From Morella rubra (lineage: Eukaryota > Streptophyta > Magnoliopsida > Fagales > Myricaceae), in contig CM025856.1 of assembly GCA_003952965.2 (NCBI GenBank), forward strand, positions 17,257,011-17,321,010: 64,000 bases of DNA, read 5' to 3'. The position numbers were made by a program, and so were the translations under genes. Below the pieces are notes generated by a model. That model saw nothing but the letters and a program-made list of their open reading frames with translations, was not told the DNA's origin and did no database searches. Below are positions 11,967-23,600 of this stretch, piece after piece. The stretch's first letter is position 1; every line of letters starts with the position of its first letter.

Positions 11967-13115
11967 CACAGGACATCTGGCATGAACAAGGGCAATATTG
12001 GGATTGTGGTAGCAGTCATTGCAAGAATGCATTTGAAATGAAAGGCCCACATGAAGCACTATTGATGCCTGGGGCCTCATGCACGAAGGCCGAAAGTTGT
12101 GTGACCTGTAAAAATGGTAAAATATGCTTAGGCAAGACTTGCACAAAGAGATTACCCCCCGAAAAAATTGCACATAGAGATACGAAATTTAGAAGGAAGA
12201 CAGAGTACCAGAACATGATCTCTATTAGGATGAACATGGACATAACCAACAAGCCAAAACATAAGGAGACAATAGGCAGCGCAATCACTCACCATTCAGA
12301 TATGCAATGAACTTCGTCAACCGCAACAAGTGACGAGTTCTGAATTCAAAAACCTCTCTGATGAGACAAACAAGAACCCACAACAGAAACCATAAACGAC
12401 CTCGAGTCACGATTTATTGTATTATCTTCATAAAATAATGGGTTAATTACACTTTGTACTCACATGATTTAGGGTCTTGACATTTTGCACTCCGTTCTTT
12501 CAATTTTGAAACATTTCATCTACGTGGTTTGAGGTATTGACACTTTATACCCCGCCGTCTATTATTTGTTATTTTAAAAGGAAAAGTCAGTCATGTGTTT
12601 TGCACGTGGCTCACTAGCTCATTTTACCCCCCAATATTCAAAAATTACGCTTTGCACCCATTTTTGCACCCATTTAGTTTGAGGGGTATGACACTTTGCA
12701 CCTTGTTTTTTTTTTTTTTTTTAAGACACTTTGTACTCAAACAATCAGTCACGCGTTCTGCACGTGGTTGACTTTTTCGTTTAATATAACAAATAAATTG
12801 ACGGGGGTGCAAAGTGACAAGACTTATAAACCACTTGAATGAAATATCTCAAAATTAAAAGAACTAGGTGCAAAGTATAACTAATCCTAAAATAATATAA
12901 ATTCTTGAGCAAAACACAACAAGAATGGCACCCAAATCATGTCCCTCCCAAAAATAAAATAAAAAATACCCAATAGTCGTATTATCATCATTCCTCAAGG
13001 TGTTTCTGCACAAATATGTTGGGGAAGCAATTGACAAAGCTAAAATTTAAGGGTTTTATCTAAACTCACCTTAACAGCTCCTCGTTGAGACAGTTTTATC
13101 TGTCTATATTAAACC
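11967..13115 (-). pseudogene. RecQ-family DNA helicase fragment (RECQ5-like), disrupted
   Basis: Three pieces in the right order on minus match a plant RecQ5-type helicase. A short exon near 13073-13110 reads KLSQRGAVK and ends in a GT donor. A second piece near 12310-12400 reads FVSSERFLNSE and then, in another frame, LVAVDEVHCISEW, which is helicase motif II (a DEVH box). A third near 11970-12105 reads HNFRPSCMRPQASI and, in a further frame, CILAMTAT, which is motif III. Typical GTGAG...TTTTACAG intron edges separate the second and third pieces. The frame changes, about a dozen residues are missing between SER-FLN and motif II, and the rest of the helicase core is absent. It is therefore a broken gene copy that kept its introns, so not a retrocopy. 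A MITE (12440-12887) lies in the intron between the first two pieces. Confidence 0.7.
12440..12887. mobile_element. MITE family A, intact copy with 9-bp target duplication
   Basis: Inverted ends GGGTTAATTACACTTTG and (complement of the right end) GGATTAGTTATACTTTG continue as arms of more than 100 bp. The element is flanked by a perfect 9-bp repeat TAAAATAAT (12431-12439 and 12888-12896). Phrases like ACACTTTGCACC and CACGTGGTTGACTTTTTC recur in both arms. The 9-bp duplication and long arms suggest Mutator type. The same family appears at 17784-19800. Confidence 0.9.
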
Positions 13116-14539
13116 ACTAACAGTACAAAACTTCTTAACCTTTTTTTTTTTTTTTTTTTTTCTAAGCACAAAACCTTTTAACCAATAAGAGAAATAATCG
13201 GAAATCGGTGAGCCTTCCGGAGATCTGACCTAATGTCAATGAGGCCCCTTCACATAAATCACCAAGAAAAATCAATGTATGCTTATGCCTTATTTACAGT
13301 CGAGGTCTTATCTTTAGTCTTGATGACATCGCATTAGCGGTGGACAATACTCGTACTTTATTGACGAAAGTTGAGGACCGCAAAATAAGTACGGCATGGC
13401 AGTAAATGGTTGATGGGGGTGTACTAACTCTAATTTTGTGGATGTCGTATAAATGATTTACGATTTTGATTGATGCTTTTGTAACGAACTACTAAGAGCG
13501 ATGACTAGGGGCTTGTTAGTCATGGCTCTGAAGTTTGGATCCAAATTTTTGCGATGACGGGTCACCTTAAATTTTTATACCAAGTAATTCAAATGAGACT
13601 ATTACCATGAAAGTAAATTCACATAATTTTAATTTTTTTTTAAATATAACAGTTGAAAAATTCATTAAAAAACGAAAGGAGAAAAAAAAACGTAATGACT
13701 AAATTAGTTCGTGATATCTGAGAAAAAAAAAAAAATTTGTTCGCGAAGTTGCTAGTCATGTCGGTGTTTTCCAACCATATTTGAATAATAAAATAATTTA
13801 TCTCTTTTTATAAAAATTATATATTTTTTATAATAAATATAAAAAAAAATCATTCAAATCAACATCCTATTCACTAATTAACGGGTGCGCAAGTCAATGT
13901 GTTAACTTATCATGTTTTACCTGAACCTAAATCAGCGCATATGCCTATGCAGTATTTGGTCAGGGTCAAGCTCAATTAGGCAAACAAACAAAAAGATTTA
14001 CCCATCTGGCTCTCACGGTCTCCAAGTTGATGTTGATTTTGTAGCCGTTGAATACCGCAAAAAGGGGTAACGGAATCCTTTGACTAGTTAGTCCTTTTTG
14101 TCACGATTTCCAGAACCAGACAAACAAGGTGGATATTGGATAAGCTCAGCTCAAATGAGCCTCTAAACCAAAGGCCTAGATTTTGAGCTATCCAGATCCT
14201 AACATAAACTGACACTTAGATTGCGTTGGGTTTTACCAAATGCGTCTGCCACCCAATTCTTGGGTGGATAATTAGTTAACCTCACTTGCTGCCTAAATGC
14301 AAAGCAGGAAAATGTCATTAATTATAAGATAGCATCCTTTATAATTCTTTATTTTAATTGGGAGAGAAATAAATCCTAATAAGGTAGATCATGTACTATT
14401 AAATTATGCTTATATTAAATTTCGATAATGTAAGTCTTACAATATTTAATGATTGTTTTGCATGTCTCTATCCGAATTGTATAATTTATTTAGGTAAAAA
14501 ATTATAGAAGATTTTGATCACTCCTTTAGTCAAATGAAT
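13116..14539. other. non-coding stretch
   Basis: No gene is supported. A run of about 23 T lies at 13140-13162. Runs of A at 13680-13735 and AT-rich DNA near 13800-13860 make this look like old intergenic repeat debris. Confidence 0.4.
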
Positions 14540-14548
14540 CTAGATTTT

Positions 14549-15205
14549 GGCGAAATTGTACCGGGGGCCCCTGTGGTATCATAAAGTTACAATTAAGCCC
14601 CTGAGGTAACGATTTAGACATTTGACTCCCTGAGGTATTGGTTTTTTTAAAAAACAAGCCCATCCGTCTATTTTCGTCCCAACACGTTAACGGCAATTCC
14701 ACGTCAAGCCTATCACGTCGCGCCACATGTCCTGTCTTGCTGAATCACCCCTAAATTGCCATGTCAACGCTGACCCACTCATTCACTAACGCCACATCAG
14801 CGCCTAATCAGCACGACGTCGTCTAGCTCTCAGTCAAAACCCATTATCTTTGCTGAGTTATTTTGATCGAGATTCAAAGGGGGTCGATCTTTGTTGAATT
14901 TTGATCAAATTCAACTCAGCGGATAATGGGTTTTGACTGAGAGCTAGACGACGTCGTTGCTGATTAGGCGCTGATGTGGCGTTAGTGAATGAGTGGGTCA
15001 GCGTTGACATGGCAATTTAGGGGTGATTCAGCAAGACAGGACATGTGGCGCGACGTGATAGGCTTGACGTGGAATTGCCGTTAACGTGTTGGGACGAAAA
15101 TAGACGGATGGGCTTGTTTTTTAAAAAATCAATACCTCAGGGAGTCAAATGTCTAAATCGTTACCTTAAGGGCTTAATTGTAACTTTGTGATACCACAGA
15201 GATCC
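14549..15205. mobile_element. near-perfect foldback MITE with 9-bp target duplication
   Basis: Two arms of about 290 bp are almost identical inverted copies around a spacer of roughly 70 bp near 14850-14920. They differ by only a handful of changes, mostly near the outer tips. A perfect 9-bp repeat CTAGATTTT flanks it (14540-14548 and 15206-15214). The arms include CACGTC/GACGTG motifs and a T/A run. The high arm identity suggests recent insertion or recent arm conversion. A transcript through it would fold into a long hairpin. It ends about 540 bp before the ATG of the next gene. Confidence 0.93.
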
Positions 15206-15664
15206 CTAGATTTTTAACAATTCTGTTGATATTCTATCTTATAAAGTTTCGGATTTAAACTTTAATGGTAGGCAGTTTTTGTAATTAATATTTATAATTT
15301 TTAATATATAAATTTGTAGTGATTAAAAATTGAGTAAATAGTAAATCTTAACATAATAAAATATCATAATTTGATTTACAAAATGTGTAGTTTATAAAAA
15401 TTCTACAACATGCTTGAGTTTTAAAAAATAAAAAACAAAAAACCTTAACCGTTGGCACAAGCCAACAATGTTGGCTAACAGCTGGTAATCCATCGAAGTC
15501 TACAGCCGTGGGATCTGATCTGAATCTGTCCCCACTTGGAGCGTTCAAAAGCGAACTCACTTTTATCGATCATAAAAGAAGCGGACCAGCGACCGGGCCA
15601 AGCCTCGTTCAGATTATTAATTTTTAAGTCGGATAGGTTTTAGAACGTTGGCGCAAACGGCGCA

Positions 15665-15674
15665 TATATTTAAA
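15665..15674 (+). promoter_or_regulatory. TATA-like box of the 15.74-kb gene
   Basis: TATATTTAAA lies 78 bp before the ATG at 15743. A CT-rich leader (15715-15742) typical of plant 5' untranslated regions follows. The position is suitable, but this is based on motif only. Confidence 0.45.
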
Positions 15675-15742
15675 ATTATACGTCCTCCAAAGCTCCTTTG
15701 ACAACTAGCCGTTACACCTCTTTTACTCTCTCTTTCTCTCTC

Positions 15743-17407
15743 ATGGCAGCCGCAGTGGAGACCCCATCGCCTCAACCCCTCAACCAGGTATCTTTCTTTT
15801 CATCTCCTCCTCCTTTTCTATGTTGCTTCAGCTTTCTATGGGGGGTATTACTTTATGTCTTCGAATAAATCTTTGTGGTCCTATATTATAAAATCTCTTT
15901 GAATTTGAGTACAGGAGGGAAGGAGCTTCACGAGTTCGTCTCCAATGTACAGCCCCTCCTCCGATAAGCGCTTCTGGAGCGCGCTACGAGGCCGGATCGA
16001 CTCGCTTCTTGAGAATCGTCAAAGCAGAATCCCAAGTGAGAACTCCGAATCATCCCAGTTGGTGAGTGCTTGTAGTCGGAACTGTGGTTGAATTCTAATG
16101 TCCGCGCTCGATACTAATTACATTAATGGGTTTGTCGGATTTTGTGTAGAATGCCAGGGGGTCGGATCAAGCTAAGCAATTGAAGGAAGACTCGTTGCTT
16201 CTGATGAGAGGGTTTGACTCCGTATCTCACACTCTGTCCCAGCTATCGAACAATCTAGACAATGCCCTTCAGGTATACGAAGCTCTTCGATTCTCTAAGG
16301 ATTTTTAAACACTGATCTTTGGGTTCTGAAAAAAATGTATTCTGTAATTGTCAAACTTTGAAGTGTGAAGGAAAGCTGTCACAGGCTTAACTCACAAATT
16401 TCCCTTATGTGGGGTTTGGTTTCGAGTTGTCTAAATTATCACAAACTACTATTGGATGCGATTGACTATAGCCTTCTATGTTTACAGGGAGCTAGAGATC
16501 TAGCTAAACCGCCCACATTGACCGAAATATTCCAAGGCCACTTGAAGGACTCGGAGAGTAAAGCAGAGGACTCAGAAAAGGATCAAATTGAAGCAGAGCT
16601 CAGAAAAGGACTGAAAAGGAAGTTTGATCGTGCTCATTCATCAGAGGCTGAAGAAGAAGAATCTCAGAAGGCAAATGATGAGCAAATCCTAAAAGATGGG
16701 AAGCTGAAGAAAGCCAAAAACGTAGGTTCAAGTTTCTCTTCACTGTCGTGCTTAAATAATACCAAGCTAATCCTTTTCTTCTTTCTCTAAGCAAAAGCAC
16801 GAAGGTTACCAACAACTTCTTGAATTGCTAATTATTTGTCATCAACAGCTTGCGATTTCCATGGCAACAAAAGCGGGTTCGCTTGCAAGAGAACTGAAAT
16901 CAATCAAGTCGGATTTATGTTTTATGCAAGACCGATGTATGCTGCTTGAGGAAGAGAATAGGAGGCTCCGTGATGGATTTGCTAAAGGGACAAGACCGGA
17001 TGAAGATGATCTGGTAGGAGTCATAGCTCATATGCTTCCATTTCTCCCCCGACATCATATATATTTTGTTTGAGAACCTAAATGTTGATATTGTGAAAAC
17101 GTTGCCTGGCTAGGTGAGGCTTCAAATGGAGGCATTGCTCGCAGAGAAATCCAGGCTAGCTAATGAAAATGCAAATTTGGTGAGGGAAAACCAGTGCCTC
17201 CACCAACTAGTTGAGTACCACCAACTGACATCCCAAGATCTCTCCGCATCATATGAACATTTAATTCACGGAATGTGTTTAGACTTCTCGTCTCCACCGC
17301 CACCAACAAGACAAGAGGCAAATGATGCTGAAGTTTTTGAAACACCTCAAGCTCATCCTTTTAGCTTCCCCACCTCTCTGGAAGAGTGCTACCATGAAGA
17401 ACAGTAG
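15743..17407 (+). CDS. plant coiled-coil protein of unknown function, six exons, about 335 aa
   Basis: Six exons fit GT-AG rules and keep one frame: 15743-15787, 15915-16061, 16150-16272, 16488-16721, 16849-17013 and 17114-17407 (stop TAG). The start is the first ATG after a CT-rich leader and opens [15 protein letters not shown]. Residues 20-45 hold the motif [17 protein letters not shown]. Residues 75-105 hold [14 protein letters not shown] followed by [20 protein letters not shown]. Residues 105-185 are acidic and lysine-rich and carry GLKRKFD, possibly nuclear. Residues 185-290 form a coiled coil ([44 protein letters not shown]). A Pro/Ser-rich tail ends the protein. I recognise it as a conserved plant single-domain coiled-coil family, sometimes labelled golgin- or GRIP-like, but know no tested function. 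The exons look intact and the gene is probably working. Confidence 0.88.
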
Positions 17408-17524
17408 GAGGCAGACTGTTGGAATCATGAATTCTAATGCCTGTTTTCTCCATCTACGTTTCGAATCAAGCAGATACAAGTGGTGCAAACTTGTTTCTGT
17501 TGTAGATTTGTATTCAAGCAAAAA

Positions 17525-17530
17525 ATAAAG
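17525..17530 (+). terminator. poly(A) signal candidate of the 15.74-kb gene
   Basis: AATAAA lies 118 bp after the stop codon, in an A-rich stretch. Canonical motif at a normal distance. Confidence 0.45.
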
Positions 17531-17783
17531 CATTGTTTAAGCACCTTTGATTGTTAGCTATTGGACAACATCAAAGATCAGTCTTTTATTAATTTTGTCC
17601 TTCAACCGCATCACCGCAGACCCTTCCCAAATTTACCTTTGTTCTTTTGGGCAAATCCTCGCGATGAGGCTCCGAGAAGCAGTACACAACAAATTATACG
17701 GATTCTACTTTCTTGAAAAGAAAGGCAGGAAGGAAATGAACAACTTTACCTTTTGCTTGATGCACAAGTCCGAAATAAAAACA

Positions 17784-19800
17784 AGTGTTTTATTACATTT
17801 TGCAACTACGTAGTTTAAAAATCTTAAATATATTTTTTTTAATTTTAAAATATTTCATCCATGTGATTTAAACTTCCTTTGATTTGTACTCTGCATTTAT
17901 TTATCCATTATTTTGAACAGAAAAGTTAATCAGTAGTGTTCTTTTTGAAAGTTTAAATAACAACCCAAGAGTGAGAGAATTGAGTTTTAATAAATTTTCA
18001 ATAATTTTTGAAAATAATTTGAGCAGTATAACAATAAAGCATATAACACAAAGGGCAGTGATATGAGCGTGAAAAAAATAAGAGATAGAGTTAGAGAGAT
18101 AACACAGTATTTTTAGGTGGTTCGGCCAACTCTTGCCTACATCCACCCCCAAGGCTATTTACTTCCTTGGGCTTCTTTCGCTATTCTTCAAATAGTAAAT
18201 ACACTTAGCTTTCGGGTGCTAAGGAACCTTTACAAAGCGTTTTTCGAGCTCACGCTTCAACTCTCTCACAAATCCCAAAACCCAAGGGATTTCTTCTACC
18301 TCACGAGTAGGACAAGTGTTTACCCAACACTCACGTATTTACAAAGAATGGGTACAGAATGAAATGTCAACGATTTGACTCTTAAAGTCGTATGAAGCAA
18401 GTGGAAAGTACAAAGGTGCACACGAGAACAAGAGTATGTAGAAAGCTGAAGTTTTGCAGGAGAATAACAAGCTTTCTCAGTATGAGTAGTCTTCTCTCTT
18501 CTTCAAGGCACTTTCTCTCTCTAGAAGTTAGGTCGTAGAGTAATTGCAAATTTGAATCACCGGAGAGTTGTTTTCATCTTTTCTTCTTCTTCTATTTATA
18601 CCACTTTTGACTTCAACGGTCATCTAGGATTTTAAAAGAGTCGTTGGAGGGGAGCTGTCAACATTCCAGGATTTCAGCAAAAAATCGTGTATGTGTCGGC
18701 GCATAATCAGCATGAGTTGATCTGGAAGAGCTCTCGGAAGTGCAATGTCCGACGTCTCTTCATTATCCTGAGGTCCCCCTTTACTAGCCTAGGTAGACTG
18801 CAATGTGTACATCTCATCATTAAGCCGAGGTCCCCTTTACTGACCAAGGTATCTATCTCAATTTGTCACCTGTCCTCTTTACAAACTGAGGTATCTATCC
18901 CGGTTACTTCTCGAGCTCCATTATTACCGACTATTCTGAGGTGCTCCAAGGTGTGCTTTCTTATTACCATGTCTGAGCTCCGAGGTGTCCCTGAGGTGTT
19001 CTCGATGTGCTTCGAGCTTTTCCCTTATGATTTCCGAAGTGCTCATTCAAAACATCCCAAGGTCCTTACATTTTCCCGACGTTCCCACAACATCCCGAGA
19101 TGTTATACACTTTCCTGACCTTTCCACAAACATTCTGAGATACTGATACAATATCCCGAGGTCCCATTACTATCTCCGAGGTGTCTCAGTGCAATGTGTT
19201 GACAATATTTGACAAGATTTGATATGAAATCGGTTCTCTCTGGAGACAGTGTAATGTGTCGACACTATAAGTGCTGGAGAGGTTTTTTCAACAACTTTGA
19301 AAGTGTCGTTTTCACTCCAATTCATCTTTAAACACCTACAGTATGAAAAATTGATTTTATCAACTTGTATAATGGTGTTCAAGTGCACTTAGAAATATTT
19401 TTGTGAGATAACCTCAATCCTTTAAAATATATCTTAGAAAATAGTGGATTGACAAGGTAAAATCTAAAAGTCTTCAAAACTTATAATTTTTGTTATCATC
19501 AAAATAAATTATAGATTGTTTGCAAAACAATCTTGGGCTAACACTTTTTTTTTTTTTTTTTTCTAAATAGTTACTTGTTCATTTGTCCCAATATTCAATT
19601 TGAAGGGTCTAACACTTTGCAGTCTATTCTTTTATTTTTAACACTTTGAACTCATGTGTTCTACATGTGATTGGCTTTTTTCATTCGAAATAACCGCTAA
19701 ATTAACGAAAAGTGCAAAATGTACTACCTCCAAACCACATAGATAAAATATTTCAAAAAAAAAAAAAAAAAGGGGGGGGGGGTATAAAATGTAATAAACC
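17784..19800. mobile_element. MITE family A, second copy, split by a solo LTR
   Basis: The left half (17784-17945) and right half (19544-19800) match the two halves of the intact MITE at 12440-12887, with ends TTTTATTACATTTTG and (complement) GGTTTATTACATTTTA. The outer flanks are a perfect 9-bp repeat ATAAAAACA (17775-17783 and 19801-19809). Without the inserted LTR it is about 415 bp, close to the 448 bp of the intact copy. It begins about 380 bp after the coiled-coil gene's stop. Confidence 0.88.
17946..19543 (-). mobile_element. solo LTR nested in MITE, probably Copia
   Basis: Read on minus it begins TGTTAGCCCAAGATTG, continues with a typical TTTTGATGATAACAAA block, and ends ACTTTCA. It is about 1.6 kb and flanked by the 5-bp repeat CTTTT (17941-17945 and 19544-19548). 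A GGTGGTTCGGCCAACTC ... CTACATCCACC block near 18110-18150 is common in plant Copia LTRs. No coding trace lies inside, so it is a solo LTR. Confidence 0.82.
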
Positions 19801-19809
19801 ATAAAAACA

Positions 19810-20611
19810 TTGGTAGATGCAAGGGGCCAACTGGGCAATGTAAAATGTTTAATTAACTTTTTTTTTTTTGAACTTATCTACCCCTTTAACTCAGGCCCAC
19901 CCTCCTTAAAAAATTCTCTCTTCAACTCTACACTTCAATTCAAAATTGTTAATTCAAAATTAAACTTCATCCTTTTAATTATTAAACTACTATTCTTAAA
20001 AATAATTAATTTGTTGTTGAAATTTGAATCACTTCGGATTTAAATTAAATTTGTTGCTAATAAATTTGTTGCCAACTAAGAAGAATCTTGCCAACGAAAA
20101 AAGAAAATACTGTATGTGTATTTTCATATAATATATTTTTATTATTTTTAATACTTATTTTCTATATTTTAACTCAAAAAAACTATTTTGCATTAAGTGG
20201 TAAAACTTCTTTTTTTAATTATTTTCCATTAAAAATTTACCCCCTTTAAATTCATTCCGCCACTGCCTAAACCCAAACACAATTACGCCCCTTTTTGACC
20301 CTCGAAGCAACCATTACGCCGGTTTACTCATGTGAAGCATTGATGTTTTATCTTAGACCCAGTAGTTGCCTGAAATTCTTCAGGTGGCAAGGACAATCCC
20401 CATTGCACCAAACGAAATTTGCTGCTAAGTGACAAAATCGTAAGCTCTGGCGAGTTAGGCTTAAAACTAGTCCAACCTGTGACAAGCCTACAAGGCCTAC
20501 AAGCAGCTTAAAACCAAAGACGACAAAACTACACAACCCTGGCTTTGGACATATTTACTGAATTTGAAAGATTAAACTAGCTAGGTTTTGCGATTTTAGT
20601 TTCAATCCTCT
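19810..20611. other. AT-rich non-coding stretch
   Basis: No gene. Includes a T run near 19860 and old repeat debris. The last 100-200 bases are probably the 3' untranslated region of the minus gene ending at 20612. Confidence 0.4.
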
Positions 20612-23600
20612 TCACTTGGAGATTGCAGCTTTCTTTTTCTTTCCAGCGTGACTTCGGGATCCCAGGACATCACCTGCAGATAACGCATTGTGAAATGCTT
20701 GAGATGACGCATTAACTGCCGTCTCAGTAGCTTTTGTCAGATTTGAGATCAAGATGACATCCTTCAATTTCTCCAAAGCTTCCGAGACAACACGATCACC
20801 GCGCTCATACTACAAGGAAACAAAGCCAAAAGATGAAAGGGGTCCAGTCAATTGAATATATTTAACCACAGTATCATCCTTTCCACCGCTGATATAAGTA
20901 CCACTTAGCTTGACAATGTAGAGAGCAATATGTTTGTTATTCATATCTATTACATACAAAAAAAATTGATTGAGACAATACCGCAGCTTATACGTCGTTG
21001 ATTTCAGTATTGAATTTCACGGTAGCTCATAAAAATAATCCTCTACTGCAGACAGATCAGATTTAAGGAAGAACTATAAATCGTTCCATCTGCTGAACAA
21101 TATGACCTTAATAACCCAAATCCAAGATTAAAGTTTTATTGACAAAATTGATCGTTCTGCACAAGTCTTATGGGCCCCCAATGATTACGCTATTGCTGTT
21201 TAACCACAATCACCATCATATATAATAAGAAGATTATTTTTCATGGGAACCGAATATCTAGAAAATAGCAGAAATGAAGACTCACACAGACACAGATTGC
21301 TTTGTTTGGATGGGAAAAATATATTTAGAAATTTTTTTTATTGGAGGTAGTATAGATTTTATTGGGATTTGTGAAAAAATTGTTGGGGTTTGTAAAAAAG
21401 TGTTGGAGTTTGTGAAAAGTTGTTGAAATTTGTGAACAAGTGGTGGTGAAAAATTTTTCAAAACTTTTTTTTGTCCATCCAAACATGGGCTAATAGGTCT
21501 TCCCTTCGCTATATACCGAATTTCGATACCTGCGCAATGGTTGCTTTTCTTTCTACTTCAAAGTAGCTAGTTCAGCTTTAATGCAAAGGACTTGACAAGC
21601 AGAAGCTTGGTAAGGAAAGTTTATGATAGAACAAAAGGAAAAGGGACTAACTGCTGATTAAATAGTATGAGCCTCCATAACTGGAAAGCTTTTCCTCTGG
21701 ATTGTAACTGAATATCATGGGTGCAGGCCATAGCAAAATGTACAGAAAAGGAAAGAAAAATACCGCTAGTAATGTCCAGAAGCAAGATTTACATCGACAA
21801 CCCATTGTGCGGGACCACTATGATATTGCTTACAATTAACAACTAAGAGGCCCAAGAAAAAGTAATTTAGACAGTTTCTTCTTTTGTCCTTCTATAGAAC
21901 ATAGATATATTGGGGGCGTTTGTTTGCCCAATTTTTTGGGGCCCAAAATTTCCACCACACCAAACACATTTCACAAACCCCAATAAACTTCAACATTCAA
22001 AAGATTCCCAAAATTTTGGGAATATTCTCTAAAATTTCGGTAAACAAACGCCCCCATTATCTGCTGGTAGCAATTGTCTGCTGTTTCAGGCATATTTTGA
22101 TATAAAAGCAACCATGTACGCAGTCGTGGTACAAGTTTGCAGCAATAAAGACTGGGGACAGAGCAAAATAATTGTATAAGTCACAAACAAACAATGTATC
22201 TAAAGTGGATCACTGAGACTTACTGATTCAAGTTTTACAAGAGCGACGTCAAGCTTCATAGCAAGTTGTTTCTTTTCCTCAGTTAAGGATTCAACCTACA
22301 AATGGCGCCCGGGGGGAGACAAAACGATAAGGAGAGAAAATGGAATTAAACATATATTGACATAGAAAGAAACAATAGATGATATTCAAGTTCATGCATA
22401 AATAGAACCTTCTTTTGGGAGTCTATGTACAAGTTTTTGTATGTGACATCCACTCTAGATGTCTTGGACATCAGTGCTTCCACAATCTTTTCTAGTGTTT
22501 CCAATCGTTGTATGTTGTCGTTCACTTTTTCTTCCAAGTTCTTTTTCGCAAAGGTCGTCGGTTCAGATTCATTCTGTTTTCTCTGAGCAGGAGGGTCATC
22601 TTCTTTCTCACTGTCACTTAGAGTTACGTCTAAAATTACAGGCTCTATGTCCAGGTTTTGAGAAGGCAAAAGTGCACTTTGAATACGTACAGATCGCCTA
22701 ACGGCACCAGTATAATCCTTCTTCCTCGGTTTTGATCGCTCAACAGACTCTCCTGGCTGGTTGGACTGTCTTGCTCTCACCAAGGATGGGATGCTGCTTT
22801 CAGGATGCAATCCCACACCGCTTGAGGATGGATTTACATATTTGGGCTGTGCTCCCATTCTCTCTGGAGGAGGTTTTCTGTTTCCAGGTTGCAAACTCAC
22901 TCTCTCAAAGACTGCATTTGTGCCTTCAAGCTTTGACTGACATAAAAACCAATTAGAGAATGAAGAAAAATCCACAATTCATGTTCTTAAACCAGCCAAT
23001 AGCAGTTGCCTTAAATGGCAGATAATGATAGCAATGTTGTGTAGGAATATTGCTAAGGGGTTAAATTCATGATTTCACATTAGCTTAGATTCAGAAGTAG
23101 ACATAATTTGTAACAGTAGTGGAGTAGGTGTAAATCGAATACTAGTGGCTCCAAAAGCCTAACTTGATCAAAATGAAAAACTTGAGGGAAGATTTAACTA
23201 AATTTACATAACAATGAAGCAATAATAAGGCAAAGTTTGATGAAGTATGCCAAAATTCCTGGACAAACAAGTCCGTTGAAGTCTAATTCTGTACTATACT
23301 CTTTATACATAACAAGATCTTTATATTTCACAGCAAGCACTGATGTTACAAGAATGCACCTTAGAATCCAAGATATTGGCAAATGAAACAACAAAGCTTC
23401 CCTCCCCCCCTTCCCTTATTAAATGAAGTGGAAAATCTTCACTTACTAGTCGGCATTCTATATAATTCTGCTTACTGAAATAACAAAAATGATCCATGGT
23501 CTGAAACTACCATGTGGTTTCTTTTCACACAAATAGATATTTCTAAGAGATATACTTTTCCCTCAGCTGAAGCATGCTTAACATGATACATCTATCATCA

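Noticed and set aside
12016-12310. Membrane-protein-like minus frame and Cys/Lys-rich plus frame
   Set aside because: They cover the intron and exon of the RecQ-like pseudogene in wrong frames; the helicase motifs explain the region better.
18117-19118. Plus frames of 81 and 143 codons
   Set aside because: They lie within the solo LTR and have no family match.
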